Assembly: GCA_029582165.1 (NCBI GenBank)
Contig: CM055881.1
Coordinates: forward strand, 18,649,094 to 18,713,093
Length of the DNA: 64,000 nt
DNA from: Portulaca oleracea
Taxonomy: Eukaryota; Streptophyta; Magnoliopsida; Caryophyllales; Portulacaceae
Reading direction: 5' to 3'
The position numbers and the translations under genes are program-made. How positions within the stretch are numbered: position 1 is the stretch's first letter; each line of letters opens with the position of its first letter. This document shows, one piece after another, positions 23,187-33,506 of the stretch. A model generated the notes under the pieces. That model saw nothing but the letters and a program-made list of their open reading frames with translations, made no database searches and was not told the DNA's origin.

Positions 23187-23543
23187 TTCTCCTGTCTATG
23201 CCCTGCACCTACAAGACTCAAAAACTTGAAAATAATGTTAGTCCTAAAATTCTACTCTCCTCATTATCAACCTTCTTTTCTTACACACTCAACAACTTTC
23301 ATGAACAACTTTCAGCATTAAAAAACCACACTAAACTACTTTCTTCACAAATTTTTCTTCTCACACCCGAATTTTTCTATTTTCTCAATTTTTTTCTTCT
23401 TTTCTAAAATTTTCACTCTCTCTCTTTTTTTTTCTGTTCAAAAGCTTCAAAATGAACGAAACAAGAACATTAGAACAAATAAAAGTTGCAAGAAATAAAA
23501 GAAAACACTAAAGAAGAGGAGAGTAGCTCGTACCTCCTCCCGG

Positions 23544-24548
23544 TTGCTTGTTTTAGGTCCTAGCTCGACCTCATCCACTCTTCAACTATCAAAATCAGCG
23601 AGGAACACCACAACCGTCCCCGCATACTCTTCTCCCATAATGTATGGCTTGATCTTTGACGAATTGACTTTGAAACAATCTCCATTTGCATTCTTAAGTT
23701 CAACAACTCCAGCGGGAAGAATCTTTACGACTTCGAAAGGCCCTGATCATCTCGATATTAGCTTTCCGGAAAAGAGTTTGAGCCTCGAATTGAAGATGAG
23801 GACTCTATCACCAACCACAAAATTGTGATGGTTCAATCTCTTGTCGTGCCATGCTTTAGTTCGCTCCTTGTAAATCCTATTGTTTTCATAAGAGTGACGT
23901 CTCAATTTCTCAAGCTCCTCCGATTATAACAAACGACTTACCCCGGCCGCCTTGAGATCATAATTCATCTTTGTGAGTGATACCATACTTTGCTAAGAGG
24001 GACTCAAACCTCTTCTCAATAAAATGAGATCCATTGTCGCTAATAATGACCCTCAGAATACCAAATCTTGAGAAAATAACCTTCTTCAAAAATCTTGACA
24101 CGGATTTTCCATCGCATCTCACGCATGGAATCGCTTCAACCCACTTCGACACATAGTCTACCGCCACTAAAATATATTGATGACCTCTTGATGACGGAAA
24201 GGGACCCATAAAATCCAACCCCCACACATCAAAAACCTCTACCTCGAGAATGAAATTCAGCGGTGACTCATTTTTCCGGGAAATATTTCCAGACCTTTGG
24301 CATTTATCGCACGACTTGACATGAAGATAGGCATCTCGAAAGAGGGTCGGCCACCAATAACTGGCTTGTAAGACTCTTGCAGCCATCTTTTGAGATCCAC
24401 CATGACCTCCAACCGGGAACTCATGGCAATGCGTCAATACGGACTTCACTTCACTCTCGGGTAAGCATCTTCTATACATCCCGTCATTACATAAACGGAA
24501 CAAGAATGGATCGTCCCAAAAGAAATGTTTCACGTCATGAAAGAACAT
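23544..24548 (-). pseudogene. Athila-like integrase, internally deleted
   Basis: The segment 23958-24548 shows the HHCC zinc-binding region (HCHEFPVGGHGG then CDKCQRSGNIS). It then has the first two acids of the DDE core (GLDFMGPFPSSRG and IISDNGSHF). After AKYGITHK the frame runs into a stop, and sequence expected to carry the third acid, Glu, is missing. The remainder (23544-23950) is recognisable in fragments as the C-terminal tail. Integrase normally inserts the cDNA; this copy lacks a complete active site. Confidence 0.85.
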
Positions 24549-25486
24549 TTTTTTTTATGAGGGGTCAAATTTTTAGGAATCACCTCACTAGACAAGTAGT
24601 TGATGATATCAGCGTACCGTGGGTGAGAATGCTTGACGGACAACAGGCGTTCATCCGGAAAAGAGTCCATGATGAGTTGAGTATCATCCAAATCAACAAG
24701 AATCCTCGACAGGTGGTTGGCTATAACATTCTTAGTCCCGGCCTTGTCGGGAATTTCCAAATCGAACTCTTGCATAAGGAAAACCCAACGAATGAGTCTT
24801 GGCTTTGTTTCTTTCTTTCCCATCAAGAACTTAATCGCGGCATGATCCGTGTATACAACAACCTTGGAAAACATGAGGTATTGCCGAAATTTGTTTAGAG
24901 CAAAGATAATAGCCAAGAGCTCCTTTTCCGTGGTCGTATAATTTTTCTGTGTGCTATCAAGCGCATGGCTTGCATAGTAGATGACCCGCGGCTTCCTCTC
25001 TTTGGTTTGAGTCAAACATGCTCCAATTGCGAAATCGCTGGCATCGGCCATAATCTCGAAAGGCAATGTCGATTCCGGAGGTTGGACAACCGGCGCAGAT
25101 ATCAAAGCTTGCTTTAACCTGAAAAAGGACTCGAGACATTCATCAGTAAAAGAGAATGGGGCATCCTTGCACAAGAGATCAGTTAAAGGACAAGCGATTT
25201 TAGAAAAATCCTTGACGAACCGGCGGTAAAAGCCGGCATGGCCAAGGAAACTACGCACCCCTTTTATGAAAACTGGGGGTGGTAGGTGCTCTATCACTTC
25301 AACTTTTGCCTTGTCGACTTTGATGCCCCTCGGAGAAATCAAGTGCCCCAAAACAATACCTTCTTCTACCATGAAATGGAATTTTTCCCAGTTCAAAACT
25401 AAGTCGACCTCCTCACAACGAATAAGAACTTTCTCTAAGTTAGCCAAACAATAATATAAAAATATTACCATAGACAGAAAAATCAT
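24530..25486 (-). pseudogene. Athila-like pol: connection and RNase H region
   Basis: A 318-codon open segment continues the reverse transcriptase after a frameshift. It contains [17 protein letters not shown] and [19 protein letters not shown], typical of the gypsy RT thumb and connection. The RNase H domain follows, with [34 protein letters not shown] and [12 protein letters not shown]. It then runs toward the integrase N-terminus. The domain core looks intact, but it is out of frame with the RT palm, so it is a pseudogene part. Confidence 0.87.
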
Positions 25487-26202
25487 CTATGAAAACTTCC
25501 ATATATTGTTCAATGAAATCACTAAAAATGGTCATCATGCATCGTTGAAATGTTCCAGGTGCATTGCACAAACAAAATGGTATACGTCTATAAGCAAATG
25601 TACCGTATGGACAAGTAAAAGTAGTCTTTTCTTAATGCGCAGGATGGATTGGAATCTGGAAAAAACTTGAGTACCCATCTAAAAAGCAAAAGTATGAATG
25701 ACCCGGCAACCTCTCTAACATTTGGCCAATGAAGGGGAGAGGGAAATGGTCTTTCTTGGTCACTTTGTTCAACTGACGATAGTCAATGCACATCCGCCAT
25801 CCTGTGACGATTCGAGTACTAACTAGCTCTTTCTTTTCATTTTCAATGACTGTCATCCCGCCCTTCTTTGGTACACACTGAACCGGGCTTACCCATTCAC
25901 TATTTGCGATGGGGAAGATGATCCAAGCAGCTAACAGTTTAACTACTTCTTTCTTAACCACATCTTGCATATTTGGGGTTCAATCTACGTTATGGTTGCC
26001 TAGTTGGCTTTGCATCTTCTAATAAATCAATGGAATGCATACAAATGGATGGGGACAAACCTTTCAAATCCTCAATTTTATAACCTAATGCACCCCTATG
26101 CTTTCTTAACAAATCAAGCAACTTAGACAAATCAGAATCATACAACTTAGCATTCACAATAACAGGCAAAGACTTTTCATCATCCAAGAAAGCATATTGC
26201 AA
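25487..26202 (-). pseudogene. Athila-like reverse transcriptase palm, broken
   Basis: Read on minus, 25990-26202 gives the pre-RT linker (DLKGLSPSICMHSIDLLEDA). Then 25632-25970 gives WVSPVQCVPKKGG, GWRMCIDYRQLN and FFQIPIHPA. A TAA follows in frame, after which TFTCPYGTFAYRRIPF and the active-site FIDDFSV (25490-25560) are still readable. The enzyme copies element RNA into cDNA, primed by tRNA. A stop between the linker and the palm, the TAA and a downstream frameshift inactivate it. Confidence 0.88.
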
Positions 26203-26225
26203 GGAAGGGGGTAAAGGTTTAAGCT

Positions 26226-26817
26226 CTAAAGAAGTAGGGAAGAAGACATACCCTTACAGATCACTTCTTGAATTTCCATACACTCAATATGAGGCTCATC
26301 AATAGTAATCTCTTCATGCGTTGGTGATGAATCAAGGAGGTTGGTGAGAAACGTGATGTCGGTGTCGTCGGTCTCAAATTGGAAAGATTCTAAGAGACAA
26401 GCTCCCAAAGGATCGTCACAAATAGACTCAAGTAGATGAGATTCTTCAAGATATTCATCAACTAGCACCTCCATCATATCAATAGCATAACATGAATCCC
26501 CATACGAAGGATTTTTCAAGGACCCCTCGAGGTTGAAAATAATGCTCTCATCACCGACATTCAATGACATACTACCATGTTTCACATCTATTATTACTCC
26601 GGCCATAGCAAGGAATGGCCTTCCCAAAATGATAGGAATGTTCACTTGAAGTTTCTTGAGCATCTAAGAATGGAATATTCACTTGAAGTTTCTTGAGCAT
26701 TTCTATGAACTTTAAAAATTTAGACTCCGACTTGGGCTTGGCTAACCTCTCGGGAAAAGGAACCGGCGGTAACTTCGGTTTCTCAATAGCTTGAATTGGT
26801 TCTTCTTGTATCATCAT
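26226..26817 (-). pseudogene. Athila-like protease region with internal deletion
   Basis: The frame from 26817 (KFLKFIEMLKKLQVNIPFLDA) is typical of the gag-protease linker, but it jumps almost directly to ILGRPFLAMAGVIIDVKHG, which normally lies much further along the protease domain. Both sides of the junction carry a 23 bp duplicate (TTCACTTGAAGTTTCTTGAG...; 26641-26663 and 26678-26700), suggesting that a short repeat mediated the deletion. The catalytic Asp region expected between these blocks is not visible. Confidence 0.75.
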
Positions 26818-26831
26818 TCCTTTCCCTTTTC

Positions 26832-28340
26832 TTACTTTTCCATCTCTTCTCTTTCTTTCTCAATCAATTCTCTCTCAATACTAGATTCTTCTAACTCCTC
26901 TTCATGAACTCCCTCATTTCCCTTCACAAAAACAAACTCACTCTCCCTTTTCTCTATCAAATCCTCCTCATCCGTGACATCCACCACATCACCTTCTTTT
27001 TCTCCCAAAACATCCTCCTCCACCAATTCAAGGCCTTCAATCTCCCTACCACTCCTCAATGTAATAGCATTAAGTTGCCCCTTAGGGTTTGGTTGAGGTT
27101 GGCTAGGAAGGGATTGGATAGGCTTGGCTTGTTGTGCCATTTGAGCAAGTTGTAACTCAAGATTCTTGATGCGTGCTTGGTCTTTATCTTGAGTTAATGA
27201 GATCTTTTGTAATATTTGCTCGATGGAAAATTCTTGTTGTGGTGGCTTGGGTGCTTGGGAAGTTTGACCATGGTGAGGGTTTTGTTGGTATTGGCGACGG
27301 TTTTGATTTTGGAAACCGGGGGGTGGGTTTTGGTTTTGTGGAGCTCGTTGGTTGTAGGCATAATTTCCACGAGGACGAACTGGATTTTGAGTGGAATAGG
27401 AAAGGTTATTATTAGGATAAATTGCTTGAACTTGCTCGGCTTGGTACTCTTCACACCGTTGCAAAGAATGTGGCCCTCCACAAAAATCACATATAAGAAC
27501 TCTGACATCCGGAATAAGCATAGGTACCTCTTGAGCTGCCTTTACTTGCCTCGTAGTCTCTTCTAAGGCCTTCTTTTGTTGCATCTCCAATACGGCATTC
27601 ATAAGAAATTTAATTGTAGGGTTACTCTCTAAAGCAGGACCTCCATCTTTTGGACCACGACCGCCTCCCCAATGTGGAGAGTTTTGAGATAACTCATGGA
27701 GAAATATGTTTGCTTCATCCACCGTCTTCTTGAGAAACATGCCACCGGAGGCATGATCGATAGATTCTCGCAAACAACTACATAACCCCGAATAAAAATG
27801 GTGTAAAAGTAGCCAATCCTCCAGATTGTGGTGAGGACACCTCCATTGGAGACCTTTGAATCTCCCCCATGCTTCGAATAATGACTCACCGGACTCTTCT
27901 TGAAAACTCATAATGGCTTGCCTCAAATGACACGTCTCATCATTGGGAAAAACCCTTTGAAGAAAATCACGACTGAGGGCATCCCATGTAGAATAAGTAC
28001 CCGGTGGACACGTGTTGAGCCACAATAGTGCTTTCCCCTTCAAAGTGAGAGGGAAAAACTTCAGCTTCATGTACTCGGCGGAAACTCCGTTCATTTGCAC
28101 GAAATCGATACGTTGCTCGAACCTATTGATGTGATCGATGGGATTTTCATGTTCTCCTCCATGGTACGAAGTGTTCTCGAATATCTGCAGCAAATATGGT
28201 TTAAACTCAAATGATGCGTTTGGTGGTAATGTAGGTAATATTATGGGATCGCCTCCCGTACCCGACGATGGTAACGAATATGATGCTAAGGTACGGGGTG
28301 GACTTGCTTCTCTCTCAGCCATTGGAATTTCAACTCTCAC
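26832..28340 (-). CDS. Athila-like gag polyprotein
   Basis: This is a long uninterrupted frame of about 500 codons. The likely start is the second Met of the frame (MAEREASPP, near 28322), since the upstream Met has a short arbitrary lead. A Retrotrans_gag-type domain covers roughly residues 50-240, with RFEQRIDFVQMNGVSAEY, PLTLKGKALLWLN, GESLFEAWGRFKGL and HHNLEDWLLLHHFYSGL. A CCHC-like knuckle fragment (CDFCGGPHSLQRC) lies near residue 280-290, followed by a Gln/Pro/Asn-rich stretch and an acidic tail ending KEREEMEK. It forms the particle that packages element RNA. It begins about 240 bp after the primer-binding site and is out of phase with the protease. Confidence 0.85.
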   Translation of the reverse strand: MRVEIPMAEREASPPRTLASYSLPSSGTGGDPIILPTLPPNASFEFKPYLLQIFENTSYHGGEHENPIDHINRFEQRIDFVQMNGVSAEYMKLKFFPLTLKGKALLWLNTCPPGTYSTWDALSRDFLQRVFPNDETCHLRQAIMSFQEESGESLFEAWGRFKGLQWRCPHHNLEDWLLLHHFYSGLCSCLRESIDHASGGMFLKKTVDEANIFLHELSQNSPHWGGGRGPKDGGPALESNPTIKFLMNAVLEMQQKKALEETTRQVKAAQEVPMLIPDVRVLICDFCGGPHSLQRCEEYQAEQVQAIYPNNNLSYSTQNPVRPRGNYAYNQRAPQNQNPPPGFQNQNRRQYQQNPHHGQTSQAPKPPQQEFSIEQILQKISLTQDKDQARIKNLELQLAQMAQQAKPIQSLPSQPQPNPKGQLNAITLRSGREIEGLELVEEDVLGEKEGDVVDVTDEEDLIEKRESEFVFVKGNEGVHEEELEESSIERELIEKEREEMEK

Positions 28341-28576
28341 TTGCTCCCTTTGTCGCCTTTCCCGTCTCGAGATAGCGTTTGCCTTGCGAATAATACTTTC
28401 CGGATTCGAAATCGGTGGAGATTTGGGCGTTCGGCCTCGTCAAGATCGAGTCTACATGCACAAAAAGAACAAATAGAAGAATCAAATTCTCAACAACCAA
28501 GGATATCAAATCTCTAGCAAATGAAATGATCTTAAACAACCTAAAGACAAACAAAACTAAGCTAGGTGCGCTTGCT

Positions 28577-28593
28577 CCCCGGCAACGGCGCCA
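28577..28593 (-). other. primer-binding site, tRNA-Asp type
   Basis: The plus strand reads CCCCGGCAACGGCGCCA, the 3' end of plant tRNA-Asp including CCA. The minus (sense) strand is therefore TGGCGCCGTTGCCGGGG, the usual primer-binding site of Athila-like elements. It lies 5 bp from the 5' LTR. It is not a tRNA gene, since no cloverleaf precedes it. Confidence 0.92.
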
Positions 28594-28598
28594 TTTTG

Positions 28599-30049
28599 TG
28601 TAACGTGGTTTTAGTACCCCGGTTTTGTCGTTCTCTCTCAGGGAGCTAGGGGCCTTGGCTAGGTCAATCTGACTTTAGGTGAGGTTTAAGGATCACAAGA
28701 TAACAAGAGGTTTTCAGGTAAAGGACTGCACCACATAACGCAAGACGGTTAAGGTTCGGTCAAGAAAGAAACTATGGGTGTCGGGAGATTTCGGGATGCA
28801 AACAGTAATTAGGACGAGGATTTCGCAATCAGGAAGCAATAAATCAATAGAATCAAATGACAGCCCCGTTAAAACAACCCACCGGATTTCCTTTTTCAAG
28901 GCAATCCAGATTAACTTCCTACAAGTCCTCCACGGACCTGGAGGGTTAGAGGAACGGGACTCTCTAGTTAACCTCTTTCCACTCTCGGAGCGAGCGTTAA
29001 CTATCCCAATTCCCATCTTCCAACGAGTGTTGGATGTATTCAAGAGATTTCGATCTCGAATACATCCCACTTGAGGGAAGGATAGGATTAGGAAATTGAC
29101 TCCACAGCGAATTACCTCCTAAAATTGTTAACCCAATCCAAATCAACCATTCACATCCTTAGTTTCTCCCTAACCCATAAGGGTTCTAGCCTCTAATCAT
29201 CTTAACTAACATACTAACAACAATAATAACTTCACTATTCATGCTTAAAACAGAGAATCTAGATAATCAAAGCAATAATCTAGTAACAACAAACACCAAA
29301 CAACAAAAACAGAGATGGTAAAGTAAATAGATGAATTAAAGAGAGTAAGGGTAAGAAATGCTCATTAATTTGATGCCAATGGAAGGATGATCCAGAATAA
29401 TAAGAATCCAAGCTCCAAAATAAGATAAATCTTCAGAACCTCAATAGAATTCCCATAAAATCCACAGCAAATGCAATAAACCAAGTGTAATTACTCACTA
29501 ATCACTAAGAAATCACTCTAATCTCCCTCTAATTGTAAGCTAAAATGTTGATATTACCATAGATAGCTGCCTCCTTAACCTAATCGTTCAAGAGGTAATA
29601 TATACAATTCAAGGTGGTTACTCAAAACACAGCACTTTGTATAACAGAATTTCTGAACCTGCAGGGGACCGCAGGTGCGGTCCTCCGTAGCTCAGGCGAT
29701 TCTTCTCTTCTCCCTTCGCAACACTGCGGGTGCGGTCCCTCTCGGGTTACTTGCTCCTTGCCCCAGCCTTGGTCGACCACCTCAGTTGCTGTCTATGAGA
29801 CCGCAACTGCGGTCCTCCTCGGCTGGCTTGGATCTTCTTCTTTACTTCGCTTTTGACTCGGTCAAGACCCGTGAAACTTCAGGAGTCCCAAAATAGCTCT
29901 AAAATAGCCCTTTTTACCACGAGTTGAGTAAAAACTCCAAAATCTACAAAATAACCAAAAACGTATTAAAAGTTACAAAATTAAAACATGAAACGAGTCA
30001 AAAGCCTAAGAATTAAGGCGCTATTTAGACACAAAATTGGGTCTAAATA
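28599..30049 (-). repeat. 5' LTR of the Athila-like element
   Basis: This 1,451 bp repeat starts TGTAACGTGG and ends GTCTAAATA in plus orientation; the terminal CA seen in the other LTR has changed to TA. It carries the palindrome cluster at 29664-29816, with one unit fewer than the 3' LTR. Confidence 0.92.
29664..29816. repeat. palindrome cluster in the 5' LTR
   Basis: The unit GGACCGCAGGTGCGGTCC is followed by CACTGCGGGTGCGGTCCC and GAGACCGCAACTGCGGTCC. Compared with the other LTR, 21 bp containing one whole palindrome is absent. Confidence 0.88.
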
Positions 30050-30054
30050 GTGGG
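30050..30054. repeat. target-site duplication of the Athila-like element, copy 2
   Basis: GTGGG is identical to 17583-17587. Confidence 0.85.
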
Positions 30055-30299
30055 GGGTTGTTTGTCGCTTGGTGCGCGTTTTGTTATTTCTGTAACAAGA
30101 GGTATTTACGTTGTGATGACGATGTATTGTTTGTGTGTGTACGCAACACGAAGGGTCAACCAACATTTGTACACAGTTGGTGGGAGACGTTCTGCTATCT
30201 CTAAACGAGAGTGATGCTCTGGACTTGTAAGTTTCAATGATGGTTTGTCATATGACATGTTATTAGTTTGTGCCCCTCCCATCCCCTAACTATAATAGT

Positions 30300-32400
30300 G
30301 TTTCATTATCTTTAGCTTTATGCGATTGTAGTGGTATCATGTTCCGATCTTGCAATTAGGAGCCATATAGTGTGATCAATGGGCCCCCATGTGATTTTTT
30401 TTCGGCTTTCGTTTACTGTGTGTGGTGTCCTGGTCGCTACATAGTGTGATGCGAGTGTCGAGTCAGTCTCCGTGGACAGGTGGGCCAGTGTGATTGTATT
30501 TGTCTCCATGTTCGTGCTTACAGTTGGGAGGCATACAGTGTGGTCGGTTGGTCCCCCCATCTAATCATTCATTTTTCTTTACCATTGTCTATATGGGCTG
30601 CCACAGTGTAGTCATCATTATATGCTAGTGTGGTCAATTAGATTTAGGTCAATCCTCGCAGTATGTGCATACTCAATAAGCTTGGAAGTAGTGGTTTGCC
30701 ATTGCGTGTGATCATTGGATGTTAATGTATGACGAACGTTGGTATAAAAGGACCTTGCTTTGGCTAACGTACTAAACCCCATCCCCATATGGGGGGACAA
30801 TATCATCATAATCACACTTTGGCTAGTATATCATGACACGAGAATCATCAGCGCTGTGACAAGTGGTGGTGCCACGGATAGATGTTGGCTACTGCCAGGA
30901 TCGCTGCAATACAACTAAGTAATAAAAAAGAACATCAGAATTGTACATCGCAATATTACCGTGGTTTGCTGCATAAAAGTAAAAAAAAACAAAAAAACAA
31001 GATTTATACTTGTGACTACACCACATTATAGATCCCTCATTCATTTTGGCGTTGTCATACATATGGAGCTACTCCTGTGCCTGTGTTATTAACAGTGCTT
31101 CTCTGGTAACCATAGTCATGGCTACCATCTAGTGTGGTCACCATATTGTGGTAGGTGAAATGGGCATATACTATTGTGCTGGTGTTATAATTAGATGCGT
31201 AAACATCGTCGCGCCCCACCTCACCCAAACCCCCTCCTTCTACCATTTGACTGTACTTCCTCGCATCACGATATAATACAATGTGGTCAAAGGTGGACAT
31301 CATTATGGTAATTCGTTGGCTCAATTTTCTCCGATTACCTATTATCATACACTGTTATGTGTGCGACGTATTAGGCGCACCAAACTATGATCACACTAAG
31401 GTCCACAATGTACAACTGCCGAAATGGTGTGCCCATACCTACTGTTGCCTAATCGACGACGTATTACAATCTCTCTTGAACAATGTGCCTATATTACAAT
31501 CTACATGCTAATCAGGAAGGACAAACACTGTGGTTCGTTGGTATGCTGACTGTGGTCAATTGTGCGTCAAGTATGATAATGTAATGCAATCCAGTCTTGT
31601 TACTATGCAATTAGGTTTGTGTATAACGATATATATGCACTAAACAAATTGAATTCGATGTGGATTGTGGGTGTACAGACTATTGACTGTGGCGGAGCAT
31701 GCAACAACTATGGTCATAAGCTTGCACCATTGCTAATACGTAAAATGCATGTGACTCCGTCTATTACAAAGGATGTGATTCTCGTGTTCTAACATATTAA
31801 TGCATGTGGCTACCCATACACCAACTGTGGTCATACGTGCACCATGGATGTCACGTTAATGCAATCATATGTGTTTATTATGTTTACGTGTACTGCATGT
31901 GGATTTGTGTTCCATCACTATGATCAAACCTTGCCGGATGCATGAGGATCGAGATCCCCCCATAACCCACAACACACACAGAACAACGACACTCAACCTC
32001 TGGGGAAAAATAATCTTTGGAAAAAAACATGCATACCTAAGATCCACTATTGCAACTGCTGTGATTACTTACAAAGAACTCTGCTTCAATGGCACACACT
32101 GATTATCCACACGACCAATTGCTGCGTATGGGAGTGTATTGCTGTCTGTTGGCGTGAAACCCTGCTGCAATGGCTTCCAAAAATCTCTTTCCAATCTGTA
32201 TCTCCTATTTTTGGCAAGCGTTTTTGTATGTTTAATGCAGATAATTACACTCCCCTTTTCTTGCATAACAAACTGATTCTTTCCATAGTTTTTTTTTTAA
32301 ATTTTTACAAAACCACTAACTGTTTTCATAAAAAGGGAGAGTGGTTTCCAGGTTTTGCTCCACATGTGTGACAGTTCATTGTGGTCCGTACGATTTGATT
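30300..32400. repeat. right-arm subterminal TGTGGTC repeats
   Basis: The word TGTGGTC(A) or close variants (TGTGATCA, TATGGTCA) recurs many times in both orientations, for instance near 30537, 30628, 31131, 31280, 31550, 31707, 31820 and 32379. The matching left arm is at about 16970-17580. There is no recognised ORF. This is typical of subterminal binding-site arrays of DNA transposons. Confidence 0.65.
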
Positions 32401-32457
32401 TGGACGGCTGAAATCTTCCTTCCTACCTAAAGTTCCTTCCTACTGGATCCGTAATTT

Positions 32458-32645
32458 GACATGTCCATGGGTAGGGTCCACGGGTCCGTGCCTAGACCCG
32501 GACTACTCGGATCCACCAAATTTTTATTGGACCCAGACCCGACCTGGACCCATGGGGTCCAATTTTTTTGGACCCAGACCCACTTAAATGGGGCAGGTCC
32601 GGGCAGGTCTGGGAGGGTCCAAGACCCATTGCTATCCCTACTTAG
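32458..32645. mobile_element. short hAT-like repeat rich in GGGTCC words
   Basis: It is packed with GGGTCC/GGACCC in both orientations. Its minus-strand end reads TAGGGATAGCAATGGGTC, resembling the TAGGGATGGCAATGGG start of a common plant non-autonomous hAT group (inference). It follows the right inverted repeat of the large DNA transposon. The short ORFs here are composition artefacts. Confidence 0.5.
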
Positions 32646-33380
32646 TAGCTTCTTCCTTTCCCTATGGCCAATCTTCAATCATGGTTGTCGAGGCTACGCT
32701 ACGACTCTTCGGAATGGTCTCATTCATGTCGTTTAAATTGGGATCATATCCATCTTTATTGAAGGAGATAATTTAGTATTAAAGCATTACATGGAGAATA
32801 TCATACTCCGTGGGAAATTGCTACGTTTATTCAGGATATCTAGGCAATGCTTCATGTTTGTAACGCTTTGTCTTCAATTATTTTCGATGATGTCTTTGGT
32901 AAATCTCTTGAGAGAAGGATTACCTATAAGAACTGTACTTACCTTTGTTTAAAAAAATGGTTTTTGGATGCTAATATACTGAATTTGTAGAGTATTGGAT
33001 AATAATACACTAATCTTTGATATTGGATAATAATATATTATACTTAAAGAAGTATTGAACAATAATACACCCGAAAAAATTACAGCGGTGGCTGATCACT
33101 CGATGGTGATCTACGTCGCAGGCCATGAATTTGAAACCGCCTTTAGGAGTATCCCGAAACAAGAACCAAAGTGGGAAAGTCAAAATGACGATGACATTCA
33201 ACGGCGGAGATGAAACGACTGCTCCACGAGCAAACCACGATACCCGAGTGACCTGCGGCCATTACTCTTTCCACGTAAGCAAATCAACCAACGGCTGAGA
33301 TCATTCCCCACCCAACTTTCCAATTCTACCCACCCTCGTGACGCCTTCCGCTCGAATTCTCCAAACCCTTTTCCGTCATT
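32646..33380. other. intergenic DNA upstream of SDH2
   Basis: No gene is recognised. The part nearest the SDH2 start is less AT-rich and may hold promoter elements. A short repeated phrase (TTGGATAATAATA, around 32995-33065) occurs about three times. Confidence 0.4.
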
Positions 33381-33506
33381 TGCTTTAATACCCCTTCTTT
33401 CTTTACACATCCCCGACCTAAATACCTCGAAACAACCAATCCAGGCTCTCTCTCAATCTCAAGCTCCCCCATTTTCTCTCTCTTTTCCTCCTTCAAAGCT
33501 CCATCA
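33381..33506 (+). promoter_or_regulatory. SDH2 proximal promoter and 5' leader
   Basis: A TAAATA at about 33418-33423 (CCTAAATACC) could be a weak TATA element. It is followed by CT-rich leader sequence (CTCTCTCTCAATCTC, TTTTCTCTCTCTTTTCC) leading to CCATCA-ATG. CT-rich leaders are common in plant housekeeping genes. The transcription start is not determinable here. Confidence 0.4.

Larger units (their letters stand above)
17588..30049 (-). mobile_element. near-complete Athila-like Ty3/gypsy LTR retrotransposon (12.5 kb)
   Basis: The element is minus-strand, so its 5' LTR is at 28599-30049 and its 3' LTR at 17588-19057; both start TGTAACGTGG on the plus strand. A 5 bp duplication, GTGGG, flanks it. 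A primer-binding site complementary to the 3' end of plant tRNA-Asp lies next to the 5' LTR, and a polypurine tract borders the 3' LTR. Internal order is gag, protease remnant, reverse transcriptase, RNase H, integrase, then an env-like/ORF1 region downstream of pol, which is characteristic of the Athila clade. Gag is open, but pol and the env-like ORF carry stops, frameshifts and deletions. Confidence 0.93.
16438..32452. mobile_element. DNA transposon with about 34 bp TIRs and TGTGGTC subterminal repeats, interrupted by an Athila-like element
   Basis: The left end, ACGGATCCAGTAGGAATGAA with ACTTTAGGTAGGAAGG, is matched by the reverse complement of 32415-32452 with one mismatch over about 34 bp. 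Without the nested retrotransposon (17588-30049 plus its duplicated GTGGG) the element would be about 3.5 kb. Both arms (16900-17580 and 30300-32400) are filled with the word TGTGGTC(A) and variants such as TGTGATCA, on both strands. They look like subterminal transposase-binding repeats. No transposase ORF is recognised, so it is probably non-autonomous. No clear target duplication is seen outside the ends, and the superfamily is unassigned. Confidence 0.65.

Noticed and set aside
26904..27566. Plus-strand ORFs opposite the gag gene
   Set aside because: They are antisense shadows of the gag coding sequence.
28577..28593. tRNA-Asp gene
   Set aside because: Only the 3' end plus CCA is present, beside an LTR; it is the retrotransposon primer-binding site.
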